A stretch of DNA of 33,199 nt, from assembly GCA_903857665.1 (NCBI GenBank), contig CAIOFV010000053.1, positions 1 to 33,199 of the forward strand, in the 5' to 3' direction. The DNA is from an uncultured Myxococcales bacterium. GTDB taxonomy: Bacteria; Myxococcota_A; UBA9042; DTJE01. This document shows positions 30,762 through 33,199 of the stretch, piece after piece; position 1 is the stretch's first letter, and each line of letters starts with the position of its first letter. The notes under the pieces are model-generated. The model worked only from the letters and a program-made list of their open reading frames with translations. It was not told the DNA's origin and did no database searches. The position numbers were made by a program, and so were the translations under genes.

Positions 30762-31085
30762 CGAACGTCAGCAGACGCAAGGTTCACGCCAACCGGCAGG
30801 CGCGCCGGAAGCGCCTGTTCCCACGCGTAGATTCCGGCGACGGGACGGGAACCCGCGTCGGTTCGGATGTCGGGGGCGTTCAGAATGATGGGCGGACGCG
30901 GGGCGGCGACCCCGGCCAGCGACAGGGCGCAGGCCAGGATCCCTGCCACACTCTGTGCCCTGGGAACGCATCGACCCGTCGCCGTTCCGATCCGGCTGAC
31001 GTCGTGCGTGCAGCCACGCCGAAGTGGACGGTTGAGGAAGGGCGATTGCGGTGTTCCAGAGATGGGGCGGAACCCCATTCCACTG
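30762..31085. other. Gap without a convincing gene
   Basis: Upstream region of the ABC transporter gene, 324 bases. A minus-strand open frame starting at 31078 shows a short Ala-rich hydrophobic stretch but runs into the ABC transporter gene in another frame and has no recognisable domain. I see no RNA gene or clear promoter. Confidence 0.5.
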
Positions 31086-31544
31086 CTAATCGTGATGGAT
31101 GAGGGTACCGTGGGGGATGAGGTCCGAAGACAGGGGAGGGTGGTTGTAGACGTCCTCCGGGGATGGCTTGCGCGTCATGGTCGCGCCCGATATCGCGACC
31201 CGAGAGTTCTTGCTCATGGCCACTACGGCAGCACGACGGCCGTCGCTCCCGAGGTCGTGGAACTCGACGGACAAGGTATAGGGCCCCCCGGGCCCAACCT
31301 CGGTTCCCTTCACCTGCAACTCGTGTTCGTAGCGGTCGATGGCCACCTGGGCAGTCCCGTTCAGGACGCGGAAGGTGAAGGCAACCTCCCAGGACCCGCG
31401 TCGCCAGTCGTCCAGCAGTTCGAATCCCGCGTAGGCACCGTGCGCGGGGGGCGACGCAGCGATGCGCAACCCATCGACGATGTCGTAGGTCGAGCAGGAG
31501 TTGGGCCAATCGATCTGGATAGGGCTCACGACACGATCCGGCAT
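31086..31544 (-). CDS. Small unknown protein, probably beta-sandwich
   Basis: 152 residues from ATG 31544, with GGGAG eight bases upstream and a good promoter before it. No signal peptide. The composition alternates hydrophobic and polar residues in short strands (GSWEVAFTFRVLNGTAQVAIDRYEHELQVKG and PYTLSVEFHDLG give the impression of paired strands), as in jelly-roll or carbohydrate-binding modules, with two conserved-looking Trp in LLDDWRRGSW. It contains one cysteine (SCSTYDIVDGL). I do not recognise a family. It lies just outside the tRNA-Pro fragment on the side I interpret as chromosome, read away from it. Confidence 0.65.
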   Translation of the reverse strand: MPDRVVSPIQIDWPNSCSTYDIVDGLRIAASPPAHGAYAGFELLDDWRRGSWEVAFTFRVLNGTAQVAIDRYEHELQVKGTEVGPGGPYTLSVEFHDLGSDGRRAAVVAMSKNSRVAISGATMTRKPSPEDVYNHPPLSSDLIPHGTLIHHD

Positions 31545-31575
31545 CGACTGTCTCCCTTCACATTCATCATGAAGG

Positions 31576-31604
31576 AGTATCGCCTGGCACTGGGACCAGT
31601 TCAA
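31576..31604 (-). promoter_or_regulatory. Promoter of the small unknown protein gene
   Basis: On the minus strand: TTGAAC (31604-31599), 17 bases, GATACT (31581-31576). A short palindrome, TTCAT-G-ATGAA, follows at 31573-31563 where transcription would begin, and could be an operator. Confidence 0.5.
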
Positions 31605-31669
31605 TGGCTGTACAACCTGGCGCCAGGTGCGGGAACCGCTTGATCCGAAGACCCGGGCCCCAGGAAACG

Positions 31670-31718
31670 AAAAAAGCCCGCATCGGTAAATCGGTTTCCC
31701 TCTTCGCCGATGCGGGCT
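31670..31718 (-). terminator. Rho-independent terminator downstream of the tRNA-Pro fragment
   Basis: On the minus strand a 12-base-pair perfect stem (31718-31707 with 31686-31675, AGCCCGCATCGG pairing) with a 20-base loop is followed by six T. It begins 11 bases after the tRNA 3' end, as expected for the native terminator of a tRNA gene. Confidence 0.85.
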
Positions 31719-31729
31719 CTGCTTTCCCC

Positions 31730-31773
31730 GGTCGGGGCGGTCAGATTCGAACTGACGACCCCTTGACCCCCAG
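31730..31773 (-). other. 3' half of tRNA-Pro(GGG): probable integration attachment site
   Basis: Reading the minus strand from 31773: anticodon loop CTGGGGG (anticodon GGG), 3' anticodon stem TCAAG, variable region GGGTC, T stem GTCAG, loop TTCGAAT, T stem CTGAC, acceptor strand CGCCCCG, then A and CC. That is tRNA positions 32 to 75 of a proline tRNA. The matching 5' half is missing: the bases before the loop do not pair with TCAAG and no CGGGGCG acceptor strand is found upstream. tRNA identity starting exactly at the anticodon loop is the usual core of a tyrosine-integrase attachment site. Orientation implies chromosome to the left and integrated element to the right. Confidence 0.75.
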
Positions 31774-31892
31774 GGAGGCTCCGAGCGTAACGATTCCGCG
31801 CACTTAGACGCCTTCCTTCTCCTGGCCGCGTAGCCATAATACCACGATTCCTTTGGATAATCTGCCAAATGACGAAGTCGTGGAGGTTCTAC

Positions 31893-33140
31893 ATGCGAAC
31901 ACGCAACATCCGACCGGGCTACTTCACGAACGACGTGCTGGCGTCGCTGCCGCCGCTGGACCGTATACTTTTCACGGCCTTGTGGTGCCTCGCGGACTGC
32001 GAGGGGCGCCTGGAGGACCGCCCGCGGCGCATCAAAGCCGAGGCCCTGCCGTACGACGACTACGACTGCGACGCGGGCCTGATCCGGCTCCGTGACGCCG
32101 GGTTCATCGTGCGCTATCGCGTGGGCGAGGGCGCCTACATCGTGATCCCGAAGTTCCGCGATCATCAGTACCTGTCGGCCGACGAGCGGAAGAAGCACTC
32201 CGAGATTCCGGCGCAGCCCGGGACGGGCGACCTCGAAGCGACCACGCATGCAGTTCCCGATGACCACGAAGCCGCTTCCGTGGCGCCTCGGGACGACCAC
32301 GGTAGCAATACCGTAGTGCTACCGAAGTCCCACGGTAGCGCTTCCGAAGTTCCACGGGAGGACTTTGATCGGACAACTGACAACGGACAACGGACAAGGG
32401 ACAACGGAGAGCTGCAGGGGGTCCGGGGGGACCCCTCGCCGGCGCCGGCCGAGCCGGCCCCGGCTTCCGCTCCCGTCAACGGGGTCCCGATTGTCGGAAT
32501 CGTCGAGGCCTGGAACGCCATCGCCGTTCCGTCCGGAGCCGTCGCCTGCCGCAAGGTGCCCGACGCCTGGAAGGGCGCCATTCGGGCCCGATGGCTCGAG
32601 GCGGGTTCGACCGACGACGACCGGATGCAGGCGTTTCGGGGGCAGTTCGAGGCGGTGGCCGCGTCGAGGCTCTGCACGGGCCGCGTCGAGCATGGCGACC
32701 GCCGGCCGTGGCGGGCGTCGCTCGACTGGCTCGTCAAGGCCGGCAACTGGGCCAAGGTCGCGAACGGCAACTACCAGGACCGCCCGGGGCTGATCCGCGC
32801 CGTGCCCGTCACACCGTCGCCTCCGGCACCCGAGCCCGCCTGGGCGACGGCCGGCATCGACGAACTGGGTGCGACCGTCCTGCAGGCCCGGGAACTCTGG
32901 CAGGCCGCGAGCGACCTGCTGCGGGCCCGCATCGACGGCAAGGCCATGGCGACCTGGATCGCGCCGCTCGACCCGATCGGCCTGGTCGACGAGGTTCTGG
33001 TGCTCGCCGTGGCCGACGAATTCGCGGCGCGGTGGGTCCGCGACAACTACTGCGACCTCATCCGGGACGTCCTCTACGACGTGCGGCAAAGCCACATCGG
33101 CCTTGGGCTCCGGATCCTGGCGAAGGAGGTAGCGGCATGA
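31893..33140 (+). CDS. Phage-type replication protein with C-terminal DnaA domain I-like region
   Basis: 415 residues; GGAGG lies seven bases before ATG 31893. Residues 1-100 resemble the winged-helix N-terminal domain of phage replication proteins (RNIRPGYFTNDVLASLPPLDRILFTALWCLADCEGRLEDRP, ending YIVIPKFRDHQYLS). A low-complexity linker follows, coded by the repeat-rich DNA at 32270-32405. Residues ~200-300 carry the conserved phage segment beginning IVEAWN and ending RPWRASLDWLVKAGNWAKVANGNYQD, as in replisome organisers. Residues ~325-415 match the DnaA N-terminal domain: LWQAASDLLRARIDGKAMATWIAPLDP followed by LVLAVADEFAARWVRDNYCDLIRDVL. In DnaA this domain binds DnaB helicase and partners, so the fusion may recruit the host helicase directly. 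It overlaps the following DUF1937 gene by four bases (ATGA). Confidence 0.85.
   Translation: MRTRNIRPGYFTNDVLASLPPLDRILFTALWCLADCEGRLEDRPRRIKAEALPYDDYDCDAGLIRLRDAGFIVRYRVGEGAYIVIPKFRDHQYLSADERKKHSEIPAQPGTGDLEATTHAVPDDHEAASVAPRDDHGSNTVVLPKSHGSASEVPREDFDRTTDNGQRTRDNGELQGVRGDPSPAPAEPAPASAPVNGVPIVGIVEAWNAIAVPSGAVACRKVPDAWKGAIRARWLEAGSTDDDRMQAFRGQFEAVAASRLCTGRVEHGDRRPWRASLDWLVKAGNWAKVANGNYQDRPGLIRAVPVTPSPPAPEPAWATAGIDELGATVLQARELWQAASDLLRARIDGKAMATWIAPLDPIGLVDEVLVLAVADEFAARWVRDNYCDLIRDVLYDVRQSHIGLGLRILAKEVAA
32294..32405 (+). repeat. Repeat cluster inside the replication gene (candidate iterons/origin)
   Basis: Two kinds of repeat occur side by side. First, ccacggtagc occurs twice (about 32299 and 32331), with an inverted TGCTACCG between, and ccgaagt(c/t)ccacgg occurs twice. 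Second, 32371-32405 is five tandem 7-base units of the form ggacaac with one or two mismatches. An origin inside the initiator gene is known from lambda (iterons in gene O). Confidence 0.5.
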
Positions 33141-33199
33141 AGACGTGCAACGCCCACCTGACGTACCTGGCGACGCCGTACACGCACCCGGACCCGGAA
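33137..33199 (+). CDS. DUF1937 family protein, 5' end only
   Basis: The first 21 codons are seen before the window ends. GGAGG lies about seven bases upstream and the ATG overlaps the preceding stop (ATGA), indicating translational coupling. The visible sequence contains LTYLATPYTHPDPE, the N-terminal signature of DUF1937, a nucleoside 2-deoxyribosyltransferase-like family common in phages. Function unproven. Confidence 0.7.
   Translation, partial: MKTCNAHLTYLATPYTHPDPE

Larger units (their letters stand above)
31545..31892. other. Junction region between chromosome and putative integrated element
   Basis: 348 bases without a coding gene. It holds, from left to right, the minus-strand promoter, the terminator, the tRNA-Pro fragment and about 120 bases of unassigned sequence (31774-31892) leading to the phage-type replication gene. 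No integrase gene is present in this stretch. Confidence 0.6.

Noticed and set aside
30768..31078. Possible short secreted protein upstream of the ABC transporter (minus strand)
   Set aside because: A weak hydrophobic stretch exists, but the frame continues into the ABC transporter gene in the wrong frame, with no ribosome site or domain.
31730..31850. A complete tRNA gene on the minus strand
   Set aside because: T arm, variable region and anticodon loop are good, but no 5' anticodon stem, D arm or acceptor strand can be found upstream, so only the 3' half is present.

Overview
The window is very GC-rich (roughly 70 percent by eye) with dense, mostly well-spaced genes. Several features point to an uncultured Myxococcota-type (former deltaproteobacterial) chromosome: secreted proteins with long runs of CDDGxPC-type cysteine repeats, a MYXO-CTERM-like C-terminal anchor, lipoproteins with Asp/Pro-rich linkers, other families of multi-cysteine surface proteins, and a DUF4157 protein. 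This assignment rests on protein style, since no ribosomal marker is present.

Left part (1-9.9 kb): a surface lipoprotein carrying phosphohistidine and pyruvate-phosphate-dikinase-type ATP-grasp domains (-), a ferredoxin-nitroreductase fusion (-), a GIY-YIG endonuclease-like protein (+), a 1,898-residue secreted papain-type cysteine protease with cysteine-rich repeats (+), and a small two-helix membrane protein (-).

Middle (9.9-25.4 kb): one 1,170-residue protein fusing GH18, NodB deacetylase and a processive GT2 synthase, which is likely a single-chain exopolysaccharide machine; two membrane histidine kinases in tandem (+) without a partner regulator; then a minus-strand run of two cysteine-rich exported proteins and two GT-C-type membrane mannosyltransferase-like enzymes, divergent from a GH76 alpha-mannanase-like lipoprotein. 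A headless histidine-kinase ATPase remnant follows.

Right part (25.4-33.2 kb): a 1,122-residue DUF4157 protein whose following region has zinc-phospholipase-C-like histidine motifs and a duplicated C-terminal domain (candidate contractile-injection-system cargo), an SbmA/BacA-like ABC transporter (-), and a small unknown protein (-). At 31730-31773 the 3' half of a tRNA-Pro(GGG) gene lies alone, followed by its own terminator. This is what a tyrosine-integrase attachment site looks like. To its right begins phage-like DNA: a replication protein with an apparent C-terminal DnaA domain I and an internal cluster of short repeats that could be its origin, translationally coupled to a DUF1937 gene cut by the window end. 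I read 31730-31773 as the boundary between chromosome (left) and an integrated element (right).

Six sigma-70-like promoters with 17-base spacers and TAGACT/TAGGCT/TATGAT/GATACT-type -10 boxes can be read. Two genes may be transcribed almost leaderless.
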